Shown: piece after piece, positions 54,208 through 64,000 of the stretch
How the letters are laid out: every line of letters begins with the position of its first letter
Numbering within the stretch: position 1 is the stretch's first letter
Source: Aliiroseovarius sp. Z3
Lineage (GTDB): Bacteria > Pseudomonadota > Alphaproteobacteria > Rhodobacterales > Rhodobacteraceae
Reading direction: 5' to 3'
NCBI RefSeq assembly: GCF_029105185.1
Contig: NZ_JAFMZK010000011.1
Span: 1 to 64,000, forward strand
Length of the DNA stretch: 64,000 nt
Notes under the pieces: model-generated
Databases searched by the model: none
Told to the model about the DNA's origin: nothing
Seen by the model: the letters and a program-made list of their open reading frames with translations, nothing else
Position numbers and translations under genes: made by a program

Positions 54208-56116
54208 TCCTCTCGCTCTCTACACCGCCGTGATGGGTCGTCTCTGGGAGGACGAGCGCATCCGCGGCAAGGCCCAGGGGCGAATCGACGCGCGGCTTGC
54301 CGGACGCCGTCAGGGCCGCAGCTACGCACGGACCGGGCGGCTTTCGTTTCGCAACGTCGCCAAGGCGGCCTCCGGTCAGAGCCGGGCGGCGGTCTTCAAA
54401 CGGATTAGGGCAGGGGGGTGCAAGACGAGGGGAAGTCTCGGCAGCCAGCTCTCCTACATCAACGACAAGGCGGTCTTCACCTACTCCACGATGACCAACC
54501 CGCTCGACGAACAGGCAGTGCTGTCGATCGAGCAGAAGGACGACATCATCGAGGCCTGGGCGAAGACCTGGCGCGGCACCACCAAGCTCGGCTTCACCTC
54601 TCATATGCTGCTCTCCTTCCCGACGGATGTGAGCACCGACAAGGTGCGCGACATCGCGCTCGACTGGGCCGAGCATTTCTTCGAGAGCGGCGAATATGAC
54701 GATCAGTGGGATTACGTGCTGGCGGTCCATGATGACCGTGCACATCGTCACGCGCATATCGTTCTCAACAATCGCGGCCGCGAGCAGGGGACCTGGTTCT
54801 CCTGCTGGGCCGAGGGCGTGATGTCGCCCCAACTCATGCGCGAGAAGCAGGCGGAGATCGCCGAGGGCTATGGCGTGATGCTGGACGCAACCACGCGTCT
54901 GGAGCGCGGCATCTTCGCCAAAGCCCCCGGCATCGAAGAGATTTACCGGGCCAAGAAGGAGGCTCGCCTGCCGCGCGAGATCGCGATGACGCCGGTAGAA
55001 TCCGCCATCGCCGAGGCCCAGGTCGTGGGCTTTGCCAAGGACTATGCCAAACTTGCCGATCTGCTGGATCGCATGGACCAACGCCATCTCGCGCGGGCCG
55101 TGCGGACCATGGCCAAGGGGCTCGGCACCAACACCCCATACAAGTTCACCGCAGGAGAGATCGACATGGACAATATCCGGACCGTCGGGGAGGCGATCGA
55201 GTATTCCGAACGCACCATCGAGGCGCTGCGTCTCAAAGCCGAAGAATTGGACGGGGAGGCGCGCGCCGGTTTCGAGGTGAAGGCCGCACCCATCATCCGC
55301 GACCTCTCGCAGATGGTGCCGGACCCCGATCTCAGGGCGCGCTTCGGGCGTGACCTTACTGAACCCTATCCGCCGGGCGCGGGCGATGCGCGTCTGATCG
55401 AGGCGCTGCAACCGGGCCGCGACGAGGCATTGGCCGACATCCTCTCGGAGGCCGAGGAGGCGGGGATCGACCGGGACGACCTCGTCGCCCGGATCGCTGC
55501 GGGCGGCACCACGAATTACGGTCTGGCGCAGGATTGGGTCGAACGCGACATGGGGGCCGTGCTCGCCAAGGACGGCCTCACCACCGAGACCGCCGATGAT
55601 CGCGAGCTCGATGCCGCGCTCGGAAAGGTCGACGGCGTGATGGACCGGATCCTGGAACGGGCCCGGGAAATGGGCGTGCCCGTGGGCAGGGGGCTTGATG
55701 CCGAAGACGGACAGGAACTGACGCTGATCGACGACCGCGACCGGGGGCCGAACCCCTATCTGCAGGAGCTCGCCGAGATGCTGAAAGAGGGCCAGCTCAG
55801 CGAGCAGCAGGAGGAAGTGGTCGAGCGCACCCTGCAGGCGGAGCTCTTCAAGGAGCTCGGCGAGGAAGGTCTCGCCGAGCTGCGCCGCGGCAACTACACG
55901 GTGCTGGAAGAGGCGTTGCCCGGCAAGCTTGACCAGATCGCGGTCACGCAGGAATTCCTAGAGATGGCGCATGAGGAGACCGGCGACCAGGTCTTCACCG
56001 ACCGCGCGGCGGCGCTGCAGCAGGTCAAGGCGACGGAGCTGGCCCGGCAGATGGAGGCCGAGCGGGATGGTGCCCGCGAGCTTGGCCTCGACCGCGACGA
56101 CGAGCTCGGACTCTGA
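54200..56116 (+). CDS. Relaxase / mobilisation nuclease
   Basis: 638 residues from a GTG at 54200 overlapping the previous gene. Relaxase motif III is plain near residue 185: HDDRAHRHAHIVLN (three His for the metal). An upstream Tyr in GSLGSQLSYINDKAV is the candidate nicking residue. Followed by a long helical, acidic C-terminal part with EALADILSEAEEAGIDRDDL. VirD2/MOBP-like. Nicks oriT and pilots the strand; the coupling protein gene follows after 14 bp. Confidence 0.9.
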   Translation: MADPLALYTAVMGRLWEDERIRGKAQGRIDARLAGRRQGRSYARTGRLSFRNVAKAASGQSRAAVFKRIRAGGCKTRGSLGSQLSYINDKAVFTYSTMTNPLDEQAVLSIEQKDDIIEAWAKTWRGTTKLGFTSHMLLSFPTDVSTDKVRDIALDWAEHFFESGEYDDQWDYVLAVHDDRAHRHAHIVLNNRGREQGTWFSCWAEGVMSPQLMREKQAEIAEGYGVMLDATTRLERGIFAKAPGIEEIYRAKKEARLPREIAMTPVESAIAEAQVVGFAKDYAKLADLLDRMDQRHLARAVRTMAKGLGTNTPYKFTAGEIDMDNIRTVGEAIEYSERTIEALRLKAEELDGEARAGFEVKAAPIIRDLSQMVPDPDLRARFGRDLTEPYPPGAGDARLIEALQPGRDEALADILSEAEEAGIDRDDLVARIAAGGTTNYGLAQDWVERDMGAVLAKDGLTTETADDRELDAALGKVDGVMDRILERAREMGVPVGRGLDAEDGQELTLIDDRDRGPNPYLQELAEMLKEGQLSEQQEEVVERTLQAELFKELGEEGLAELRRGNYTVLEEALPGKLDQIAVTQEFLEMAHEETGDQVFTDRAAALQQVKATELARQMEAERDGARELGLDRDDELGL

Positions 56117-56130
56117 GCGGAGGCCCCCAT

Positions 56131-58026
56131 ATGAAACCCATCCCCCTCTGGGCCGCGGTGCCCTTCGGTCTGATCTGTGGCGCATTGCTTGGAACAATTG
56201 TCGCCAGCTTCTATCTGGCGCTGGCTTTGCGCACCGGGTTCGGTCAGTTCGACATGTTCGCCGTCTGGCGTGCCGGTGCAGGATTGCGCCTCGCGCATCC
56301 AGAAGCCTTCAAGGTGGCGTTTGGATCGGTCGGCTTCGGAGCACTCGGGCTTGGTCTTCTCGCCGCCGCCTGGACCTGGAAACGCGAGCAGGACGATTAT
56401 GGCTCGGCCCATTGGCAGACCAAGGCGGAGCTTCGAAAGAACGGCATGCTGCAGGACCCCGGCAAGGGCTTCGTCTGCGGCAAGCTCGGCAAGCCGAAAT
56501 CGAAATCCGAGTTCATCTCCTCGACCGAGATCCCCCACGTGATGATGGTAGCCCCGACCCGGGCCGGTAAGGGGGTGGGCTTCGTGATCCCGAACCTGCT
56601 GAGCTTTGCGGGCTCGGTCGTGGTGCTCGACGTCAAGGGCGAGAACTTCGACAAGACCTCGCGGCTCCGGGCATTGAATGGCGACGAGGTGTTTCGCTTC
56701 AGCCCTTTTGATTGGGCCAACAGCACCCATCGCTATAATCCGCTGGCCCGGATCGCAGCCTATCCCAGTTTCGCGCAGCGGTTCACCGAGGTGTCGATCC
56801 TGGCTGATCTCTTCCTCGACAAGTACAACAAGACCCTCGACACCTTCTCGGAAGCCGGCAAGTCGATCTTCGTCGCCGCCTGCCTGCTCGCGATCCAGCG
56901 CGGCACGCCGAACTTGGGCGCGGTAAACCAGATCGTCACCGGGGGGGATTACAAGAACGCCCAATACGGCGCCTATGCCGAAGAGGCGGAAGAACAGGTG
57001 GTCAAGGAGCTCTGGACCAATGCGGCGAGCGCCTCGTCGCGGCTCCTGACCTCGAACATCCAGGCGCTGATGACGGCCGGGCTCAAGCAATGGGACAACC
57101 CGGCGGTGCGTTCGGCAACGATGGCGAGCGATTTCGACTTCGCGGAGTTCCGGTGCAAGCCGCACTCTCTCTACATCGTGGTCTCGGAGGATCACATTGC
57201 CACGCTGGCACCGCTCCTGCGACTCATGTTCGCCGATCTCATCGCCTGCCTGCGCCTGAAGGAGCCGGGGCCGGGCGAGCCCTGGCCCGTCATGATGATG
57301 ATCGACGAATTCCAGCAGATGGGCGCCATGCCCTATCTCGAACGCGCGATCCATTCGCTGGCGAGCTATGGCGGGCGCGTTGCCTTGATCGCGCAATCGC
57401 TCGCGGCGTTGGACCGTATCTACGGGCCCGAGGGCCGTGAGAGCTTGGAGAACGGGGCGGGGCTGAAGCTCTACATCACACCACGGGATCAGCGCACCGT
57501 GCGGGAGGTCTCGGCAGCTGTCGGCAGCACGACCCGCGAGGCGGTTACGCGCATGTACGGGCGCAACAAGGGGTTCCTGGGCGCGACCTCGACCTCGGCG
57601 CGGCTGGAAGAACGCCCGCTCCTCTCCGAGACCGAAGCGCGGCTCCTCGATCCGGATGAGGTCATCATCCTCGCCTCGCCCCAGCATCCGATCAAGGCTC
57701 AACGGATCAAGTTCTACGACGATCCGGTCTTCAGGGAGATGGTCGCGCGGCAGGAGGGCAGGGAGTTCCCCTATCCGCCGAGCGTGGAAGGCGCGGGGCC
57801 GTGGGTCGAGAGCGGCGATGGTCAGGAGGATGCAGAGAAACAGGAAACTGTCGGCACGCAGCGGTCACGGCGGCGCCAGGCTCGGGTTATGCGGGCTACG
57901 CCGAAGAAACTCAGTGCCGGCGATGTTCGCGCGGAGGACCTCGATCGGACGGACAGTGTGCCGCCTCAGTGGGAAGAGATGCTCGACCGGCAGGAGAGTT
58001 TCATTGAGGAGTTGTTGGGGGAATAG
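56131..58026 (+). CDS. VirD4/TraG-family coupling protein
   Basis: 631 residues. Two N-terminal membrane segments (AAVPFGLICGALLGTIVASF and a second near residue 65-85), Walker A APTRAGKGVGFVIPNLL, VVLDVKGENF, Walker B PVMMMIDEFQQMG, and sensor ALIAQSLAALDRIYG. Hexameric ATPase that hands the relaxase-DNA complex to a type IV secretion channel. No virB/trb genes are seen downstream, so the channel must come from elsewhere. Confidence 0.95.
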   Translation: MKPIPLWAAVPFGLICGALLGTIVASFYLALALRTGFGQFDMFAVWRAGAGLRLAHPEAFKVAFGSVGFGALGLGLLAAAWTWKREQDDYGSAHWQTKAELRKNGMLQDPGKGFVCGKLGKPKSKSEFISSTEIPHVMMVAPTRAGKGVGFVIPNLLSFAGSVVVLDVKGENFDKTSRLRALNGDEVFRFSPFDWANSTHRYNPLARIAAYPSFAQRFTEVSILADLFLDKYNKTLDTFSEAGKSIFVAACLLAIQRGTPNLGAVNQIVTGGDYKNAQYGAYAEEAEEQVVKELWTNAASASSRLLTSNIQALMTAGLKQWDNPAVRSATMASDFDFAEFRCKPHSLYIVVSEDHIATLAPLLRLMFADLIACLRLKEPGPGEPWPVMMMIDEFQQMGAMPYLERAIHSLASYGGRVALIAQSLAALDRIYGPEGRESLENGAGLKLYITPRDQRTVREVSAAVGSTTREAVTRMYGRNKGFLGATSTSARLEERPLLSETEARLLDPDEVIILASPQHPIKAQRIKFYDDPVFREMVARQEGREFPYPPSVEGAGPWVESGDGQEDAEKQETVGTQRSRRRQARVMRATPKKLSAGDVRAEDLDRTDSVPPQWEEMLDRQESFIEELLGE

Positions 58027-58727
58027 GATTACAACGGGCCGTGGAACAAAACGCGGCGAATGGCGGAAAGCAGAAGTGCGCCGCGGGTGTAATGTTCTAG
58101 TGGAATTCTGCAAAAGCAGACGTTCAACAGCGAGGCTGCAAAGCAAACAGAGAACACATTCGCAGCTTGCAGATCAGGTGGAATTCTTCGTCAGAAAGAG
58201 GTCCGATTTGTCAAACTTAATAGACTGAGCGGGCAGCAGAAAGGCACCCGCGTTGTCTGAGAAACGCTGGCGGAAAGCGCCGCAAGCTGGTGATCTGTCG
58301 GCGGCACACTCGCTGCTGGGCGCAATCTTAGCTTTTATCTCATGACGCACCATATAGGCTGTCCCGGATGCTGAATCGGGTCGCGGCACGCAAAGGGACT
58401 ACGTCTAAAGACGTTTCTTTTTGGACTCATTCTCGTGCCAGTGGCACAATACCAGAAAGCTCTGCTTAATGTGTTTCGCCGGTCCACAACTGTACCGGCA
58501 AACGCGACCATGTGCGGCACTTGCGCCTGCCCAGAGATCAGTAGCGTTCAATCTCGCGTAGAATAAATATCACACCCAATACGAAAATTCCGTAGTTCAT
58601 AGAGTGAATCGGTATAAGGTATTTGGTTTCCATCATCGTTAGGATACCACTGATGACAACTGGTTCGTCGGAGTTGGGTCAGAGAAACGCCAACACGTAG
58701 TGCGCAGTTTATTGAGGTTAGAGCTAA
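58027..58727. other. 701-bp gap without a recognised gene
   Basis: Lies between the coupling protein and the giant repeat protein and marks the end of the mobilisation block. Less G+C-rich than its flanks. Short frames lack ribosome sites and family features. Nothing assigned. Confidence 0.45.
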
Positions 58728-61700
58728 ATGTTTGAATTTTGTACAACCCGGGCTGGCTCTCTCTCTAACAAGTTGTGCCGCGCTGCAGCAGCGATCAAAA
58801 TCGCCGTACTCGCAATTTTTTTAGTGTCCAGCCTGGCCAGTGAGGCCAAAGCGTCCGACTTCACCCTGACATCCGTGCCCAACAACTTCACCGCTGTTCT
58901 TGAAGACGGCAACGGAAACTCAATCACAGTCACTGTTTCGCCGCAAAACACGTCTTGTGCGAGCATCAATGGTGCCGGGCGCATAACGCTGTTTCCCAGT
59001 CAGAGCCGTGCCGCGTGTAACCGTTCCGCGATTATGACCTATACAACGAATGGTTTCCTGCTGGATCGGGCTGTCTTTGAAGACATCGACGATATGGACG
59101 GCACAGCGCCACGCGATTCCTTTGCGGCAAACGTGCCGGGAACATGGACTTCACCAACCATCGAGATCTATCCGCTGGTCGGAACGCGCCCCCCTTGGTT
59201 GTCGGCCGCCGACGATCAGCGCGGTCGACTGATCGCCTCGGGTGCGGTCGGAAGCTTTCTGGCAAACGCGAGCGGCAACAATCCGACAAATGAGTCCGCA
59301 ACATTTACGTTGGATACGCCAGCCACGTCTTTTTCGATCATCATGGATGATGTTCAAGGCTCACGGAATGCGCGTGTTCAATTTTCACTCGCAGCAATCA
59401 CTGTGGATATTTCACCTGAGCTTACGTTGCAAAAGGTCGTCGACAATTCGCTTGGCGGCGATGCGGTGCCGGGTGACTTCACCTTGTCTTACACAAATGG
59501 CAGCACGGCATCCGGCAGTGGTGTCACCGGGTCTGCCGCTGTCACCGATGTCACGGTGCCGGTTGGCACATACACGATTTCAGAAACCAATGATCCGAAC
59601 TATGCCTTAACGGCCACCTGTTCGGGCGGGGCGGACAGCAATCCGCTGGATGGTCTGGCTTTGGGGGATGCCGAGGATGTGACCTGCGTTCTGACCAACA
59701 CCTTTGTTCCCGCCCCCGCGCTGGAGGTGACCAAGACCGTCCCGGCGACCAATCTGTCAAACCCTCCATCGGTGGGCGACACGATTGCCTATCAGGTGGT
59801 GGTTGAGAATACCGGCAACGTGGAAATGTCCAGCGTGGCCCCGGTTGATACCGGCCCGACCTTTGACGGAAATGCCCATGCGGGTGCTGATCTAAGTTGG
59901 GTGACGGGCGACAGCACGACACTTGCGCCGGGTGATACGGCGACGTTCACCGCGACCTATACGTTGGCGGCGGCAGATGTGGCGGCGCTGACCAGCGCGG
60001 CGGACCCAACCAACGCAATAGCCAACAGCGCGACCGCAACCGGCACGCCGGCGAACGGCACACTGCCCCCTGTGACGCCCAGCACGGCCACGACCGGATA
60101 CAGCGCCGCGCCGGGGTTGAGCGTTGCCAAATCCGTGCCCGCCACCAACCTGTCGACACCGCCCGCAACCGGCGACACGATTGATTATCAGGTGGTGATT
60201 GAGAACACCGGCAACGTGGATATTGCTGGCGTGGCCCCTGTCGATACCGGCCCAACCTTTGACGGAAGCGCCCATGCGGGTGCCGATCTAAGCTGGACGA
60301 CCGGTGACAGCACGACGCTGGCCCCCGGCGTCTCGGCCACGTTCACGGCAACCTATACCTTGGTGGCGGCAGATGTGACGGCGCTGACGGGAGCCGCGGA
60401 CCCGACCAACGCGATTGCCAACAGCGCAAGCGCGTCCGGTACGCCGTCCAGTGGCAGCTTGCCTCCGGTGACGCCAAGCACGGCGACGACGGGCTATGCC
60501 GCCGCGCCCGGTATGAGCGTGGCGAAAAGTGTCGCTGCCAACAACCTGTCCACTCCGCCCGTCGCGGGCGACACGATTGAATATGAGGTGGTCGTCACCA
60601 ACACGGGCAACGTGAACATCGACGGGGCAACGCCGGTGGACACCGGCCCGACCTTCGATGGCAATGCCCACGGCGGGGCGGATTTGTTCTGGTTTACGGT
60701 CGGCAGCACGACGCTGGTGCCGGGCGAGGCCAAGACCTATTTCGCGACCTATACGCTTGTGGCGGCCGATGTCGCCGCATTGACCAGTGCGGCTGACCCG
60801 ACCAACGCGATTGCCAACAGTGCGACGGGGACTGGCACGCCGACCTCTGGCACGTTGCCGCCGGTGACGCCCAGCACCACGACGACCGGCTACACTGCTG
60901 CGCCGGGACTGGGTGTTGCCAAGTCCGTGCCCGCGACGAACCTGTCGAACCCGCCGTTGATCGGCGACACAATCGATTATCAGGTGGTTGTGACGAACAG
61001 CGGCAATGTGGATATCTCGGGCGTGGCCCCGGTGGACACCGGCCCGACATTTGATGGTACGGCCCATGCGGGCGCTGATCTGGTTTGGACAACGGGCGAC
61101 AGCACGACGCTGGCCCCCGCAGACACCGCGACCTTCACTGCGACATATACGCTGGTGGCGGCGGATGTGGTGGCTTTGACCACGGCGGCAGATACGGCGA
61201 CGGCGATTGCCAACAGCGCGACCGCGACCGGCACACCGATCAGCGGCAGCCTGCCGCCCGTGACGCCCAGCAGTTCGACCACAGGGTATACCGCAGCGCC
61301 CGGCATCAATGTTGAAAAGACCGCGAACACATCCGGGTTCAGCACACCTGTTACGGCGGGCGACCAGATCGCCTTTACGATCCGCGTGGCCAACACGGGC
61401 AACACCGCGCTGACCAATGTGTCGCTGAATGACAGTCTAACCCGGCGCGATGGCGCAACGCTGACCTTGTCGGTTCCCGGCACGCCCAGCTCCGGCGATG
61501 GGGGCGTGCCCGGCACGCTCGATATCGGCGAGACATGGGAATATCAGGCGACCTATACGCTGGTGCAGGATGATATCAACGCAGGTGGCGTCGAAAACAC
61601 AGTGACCGGCACGGCGGATGTGCCGGGCGGCGGCACTGTGTCGGATGTCTCGGACGATGGCGATGATGGGGACGGCAACACCACCGACGACCCGACCCAG

Positions 61701-64000
61701 GTGAATATTGGCGCGTCGCCGACGATCACTCTGGCGAAAAGTCTGGCCGCCAGCAGCCCCAACCCGTTTGATACGGTCGGGCAAGTGCTGGCCTATGAGT
61801 TCCTTGTCACCAATACAGGCAACGTGACGATCACCGCGCCGGTCAGCATCAATGACCCGCTGATCGCGGGGCAGGGCACCGGACCTGTCAGTTGCCCGAC
61901 CGGACCGATCCTGCCGACTGCCAGCATCACCTGTACCGGCAGCTATCAGGTCACCCAAGACGATTTGAACAGCGGAGAGGTCGTGAACGCGGCCACCGCC
62001 AGTGTCACCCAGCCTGTTGTGCCGGTGACGCCGGGCGGGCCGACCTCTGTCACCGCGACGGATGGGCCGTCGGGTGTGACGGTTCCGGCAGATGCCACCG
62101 CGTCCATCAGCTTCGGCAAGGCGCTGGCAGGCGCATCCGCCCTGACCTATGCGGCGGTTGGCGATCAGCTGACCTATGAATTCACCGTCACCAATGACGG
62201 CAACATCACTTTGGATGGGCCGTTCACCGTGGATGACGACCAGATCGGCAACGGGCTTGCCTGTGGCACCGGTCCGCTTTTGCCCGGCGCGAACGTGACA
62301 TGCACCCATGTCTGGACCGCCGCGCAAGAGGATCTGGACGCCGGATCAGTGACCAATATCGCGTCCGCCGCGACAACGCAGGGTGGCAGCCCGGTTCAGT
62401 CGCCAACCGACACGCTGACCGTCAATGCCTCGACCAGCCCCGCGCTGACGGTTGACAAGACGCTGCAATCCGCCACGCCAGACGTCTTTGATGAAAACAC
62501 TGAGCTTAGCTATCAGTTCGAGGTGACGAACACCGGCAACGTCACCATTGCCGGGCCAATCACCATCACCGACAACAAGGCGACGGGCATCACCTGTGCG
62601 CCGTTGACCAATGGAGAGTTGCTGCCCACCGAAAACGTCATCTGCACCGGTTCCTATACGATGGTTGCGGGCGATGTGGGCTTTGGGTCCGTCACCAACG
62701 TCGCCACCGCGACGGGTGATTATAACGGCACCGCTGTCACCTCGCCGTCTGATGATGCGATTTACCCGGTCACAGCGACGCCCGCGATCACCCTGACCAA
62801 AGACAGCGACCCAACGGACGTGACCTTTGTCGCCGAGGGCGATGTGATCACCTACAGCTATCAGATCACCAATGGTCCGACCGTCGCCCTGTCGGAAGAC
62901 ATCTCGATTGATGATGACAAGATCGGCGCGCCGTTCGTGTGTTACGATGCGTCGGTTAGTGGTGTGTTTGGGGTGAATGAAACCGCGACCTGTACCGCGC
63001 AATATACCGTTACCCAAGCTGACGTGGACGCCGGCGAGGTGACGAATATCGCCGTTGGCTCGACCACCTTTGCGCCGGGCACGCCGGACGAAACGCTGGT
63101 ATTGTCGGGTCAGGCCACCAAGACCGTCCCGGCTGACACCGATCCGTCGCTGTCGATCAGCAAGACCATCACGGACGGCCCGCAACCTGATGCAGTCGCC
63201 GGAGATGTGATCGAATTCACCATCATCGCGACCAATGACGGCAACCAGACGATCGCAAACGCATCAGTGAGCGACCCGGATGTGGCCGCGCTGACCTGCA
63301 CCCATCTTGGGTCGACCGTCACCGCACCTGTCACCCTGTTGCCGACCGAGACGATCACCTGCGTTGGTGACTATACCGTGACGCAAGCCGACCTTGATGC
63401 GCAAAGCAAGATCAACATCGCGAACGTGTCTGGCACCGATCCCACCGGGGCGACGGTGTCGGTCGACGGGCAGGTGACTGTTGCGCTGGTGGACAGTACC
63501 GCCGCACTTGAGCTGGAAAAAACCGTCACCCCCGCTGTGGCCCCCGGCACGCCGGTCTTCACGCAGGCAGGCGATACCGTCACCTTCTCGGTTCTGGCGC
63601 GCAACACGGGCAACGTGTCGCTGGAAAATGTGGTGATCACCGATGACCTTCCCGTGACGCCGACAAGCTGCACGGTGGGCGACCTTGCCGTCGGTCAGGC
63701 GCTGACCGTTTGCACCTTTACCTATACCGTGACGCAAGATGACGTGGATGCCGTGAACGGAGCCGCCCCGACCTATGGCGGGTTCACCAACATCGCGCGT
63801 GCCACGGCCAATGACGTGACGCCGGATGCCACGCCGATCACTGCGCAAGACGACGTGTTCGTGCGCGGCCCGGATCAGGCGCCCAGCTTCTCGCTTGCCA
63901 AATCGGCAGATGCGGCGCAGATCGCATCCGTTGGGCAGGTGGTGAATTACAGCTATCTGGTGACCAACACGGGCAATATCACGCTGACCGCCTTGCCGAT
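58728..64000 (+). CDS. Giant exported DUF11-type repeat protein, 3' end outside the window
   Basis: More than 1757 residues, open to the right edge. Signal-peptide-like stretch at about residues 27-45 (KIAVLAIFLVSSLASEAKA). A globular N-terminal part follows, then one SpaA/prealbumin-like domain (59407-59715: ELTLQKVVDNSLGGDAVPGD, GTYTISETNDPNYALTATC). From 59721 a chain of Ig-like DUF11/DUF7507-type modules of 110-140 residues, each with a (V/A)K(T/S) opening, a VTNTGNV core and a TYTLVAADV or YTVTQADVDAG closing; about eleven and a half are visible. The first four are 396-bp tandem repeats. Probably a cell-surface adhesin or matrix protein; the anchor or secretion signal lies beyond the window. 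Confidence 0.88.
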   Translation, partial: MFEFCTTRAGSLSNKLCRAAAAIKIAVLAIFLVSSLASEAKASDFTLTSVPNNFTAVLEDGNGNSITVTVSPQNTSCASINGAGRITLFPSQSRAACNRSAIMTYTTNGFLLDRAVFEDIDDMDGTAPRDSFAANVPGTWTSPTIEIYPLVGTRPPWLSAADDQRGRLIASGAVGSFLANASGNNPTNESATFTLDTPATSFSIIMDDVQGSRNARVQFSLAAITVDISPELTLQKVVDNSLGGDAVPGDFTLSYTNGSTASGSGVTGSAAVTDVTVPVGTYTISETNDPNYALTATCSGGADSNPLDGLALGDAEDVTCVLTNTFVPAPALEVTKTVPATNLSNPPSVGDTIAYQVVVENTGNVEMSSVAPVDTGPTFDGNAHAGADLSWVTGDSTTLAPGDTATFTATYTLAAADVAALTSAADPTNAIANSATATGTPANGTLPPVTPSTATTGYSAAPGLSVAKSVPATNLSTPPATGDTIDYQVVIENTGNVDIAGVAPVDTGPTFDGSAHAGADLSWTTGDSTTLAPGVSATFTATYTLVAADVTALTGAADPTNAIANSASASGTPSSGSLPPVTPSTATTGYAAAPGMSVAKSVAANNLSTPPVAGDTIEYEVVVTNTGNVNIDGATPVDTGPTFDGNAHGGADLFWFTVGSTTLVPGEAKTYFATYTLVAADVAALTSAADPTNAIANSATGTGTPTSGTLPPVTPSTTTTGYTAAPGLGVAKSVPATNLSNPPLIGDTIDYQVVVTNSGNVDISGVAPVDTGPTFDGTAHAGADLVWTTGDSTTLAPADTATFTATYTLVAADVVALTTAADTATAIANSATATGTPISGSLPPVTPSSSTTGYTAAPGINVEKTANTSGFSTPVTAGDQIAFTIRVANTGNTALTNVSLNDSLTRRDGATLTLSVPGTPSSGDGGVPGTLDIGETWEYQATYTLVQDDINAGGVENTVTGTADVPGGGTVSDVSDDGDDGDGNTTDDPTQVNIGASPTITLAKSLAASSPNPFDTVGQVLAYEFLVTNTGNVTITAPVSINDPLIAGQGTGPVSCPTGPILPTASITCTGSYQVTQDDLNSGEVVNAATASVTQPVVPVTPGGPTSVTATDGPSGVTVPADATASISFGKALAGASALTYAAVGDQLTYEFTVTNDGNITLDGPFTVDDDQIGNGLACGTGPLLPGANVTCTHVWTAAQEDLDAGSVTNIASAATTQGGSPVQSPTDTLTVNASTSPALTVDKTLQSATPDVFDENTELSYQFEVTNTGNVTIAGPITITDNKATGITCAPLTNGELLPTENVICTGSYTMVAGDVGFGSVTNVATATGDYNGTAVTSPSDDAIYPVTATPAITLTKDSDPTDVTFVAEGDVITYSYQITNGPTVALSEDISIDDDKIGAPFVCYDASVSGVFGVNETATCTAQYTVTQADVDAGEVTNIAVGSTTFAPGTPDETLVLSGQATKTVPADTDPSLSISKTITDGPQPDAVAGDVIEFTIIATNDGNQTIANASVSDPDVAALTCTHLGSTVTAPVTLLPTETITCVGDYTVTQADLDAQSKINIANVSGTDPTGATVSVDGQVTVALVDSTAALELEKTVTPAVAPGTPVFTQAGDTVTFSVLARNTGNVSLENVVITDDLPVTPTSCTVGDLAVGQALTVCTFTYTVTQDDVDAVNGAAPTYGGFTNIARATANDVTPDATPITAQDDVFVRGPDQAPSFSLAKSADAAQIASVGQVVNYSYLVTNTGNITLTALP
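59721..61304 (+). repeat. Four tandem 396-bp repeats within the giant protein
   Basis: Unit starts at 59721, 60117, 60513 and 60909, each exactly 132 codons. They share KSVPATNLS, GDTIDYQVV, PVDTGPTFDG, GADL, TLVAADV, ADPTNAIANSA, LPPVTPST and GY(T/S)AAPG. Later modules (from 61305) are diverged and vary in length. Confidence 0.92.

Noticed and set aside
53819-57702. Long leftward frames opposite the relaxase and coupling-protein genes
   Set aside because: Low-complexity shadows of genuine mobilisation genes; no ribosome sites or motifs.
59721-61304. CRISPR-like periodicity
   Set aside because: The period is 396 bp and lies in a coding frame; no short palindromic repeats with unique spacers anywhere in the window.
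60288-63848. Leftward Arg/Gly-rich frames opposite the giant repeat protein
   Set aside because: Their repetitive composition merely mirrors the coding repeats on the plus strand.

Overview
The window looks like DNA from a marine-type alphaproteobacterium of the Rhodobacteraceae (Roseobacter group). The main grounds are a repABC replication module with parS sites of the alphaproteobacterial type, a glycerol ABC-transport operon (glpD-glpSTPQ-DUF2160-glpV-glpK) of the kind known from Rhizobium and roseobacters, and plasmid families common there (DUF736, DUF1403, DUF2958, DUF6429, ArdC-like). A replicon carrying repABC plus mobilisation genes is most likely a large plasmid or chromid. No rRNA, tRNA or CRISPR array was recognised.

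Layout. 0-0.7 kb: the end of an IS21-type element (istB). 0.7-10.7 kb: ordinary accessory genes: a 1003-residue exported protein with two LprI-like domains, an AHSA1/TfoX pair divergent from an HxlR regulator, an exported TPR protein divergent from a winged-helix/TPR regulator, and a tandem ABM-fold exported protein divergent from a LysR regulator. A diverged short repeat sits in three of the gaps. 10.9-13.1 kb: two almost identical small tyrosine recombinases flanking a small membrane protein. 13.2-26.8 kb: glycerol regulon: glpR divergent from a long operon for glycerol import, phosphorylation, oxidation to DHAP, and onward through aldolase and fructose-bisphosphatase. The second ATPase gene is frameshifted in its P-loop.

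27.1-36.2 kb: a defence/toxin-antitoxin island: AbiE-type pair, a zinc-ribbon protein of unknown role, a two-gene cassette (helical-repeat protein plus restriction-endonuclease-like protein) broken by an IS407-group IS3 element with a 4-bp target duplication, and a RES-Xre pair. 36.7-58.0 kb: plasmid backbone: a long ParB-like protein, repA-repB-repC with three parS palindromes and a probable antisense RNA, ParDE, a tyrosine recombinase, DUF1403 and a frameshifted ScpB-like gene, a PIN-domain pair, an ArdC-like zincin, an AraC/GyrI-type regulator, small conserved plasmid genes, then MobC-like protein, relaxase and VirD4/TraG coupling protein. No type IV secretion genes are seen, so this stretch supports mobilisation rather than self-transfer. 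58.7 kb to the right edge: the start of a giant exported DUF11-type repeat protein that runs out of the window.

The strongest candidate for an undescribed system is the interrupted pair at 30.2-34.9 kb. Removing the insertion element and one target copy restores a 572-codon open frame overlapping the nuclease-like gene by ATGA. The duplicated recombinase units at 10.9-13.1 kb are second: the proteins differ at 2 of 210 positions while the DNA differs at many silent sites.
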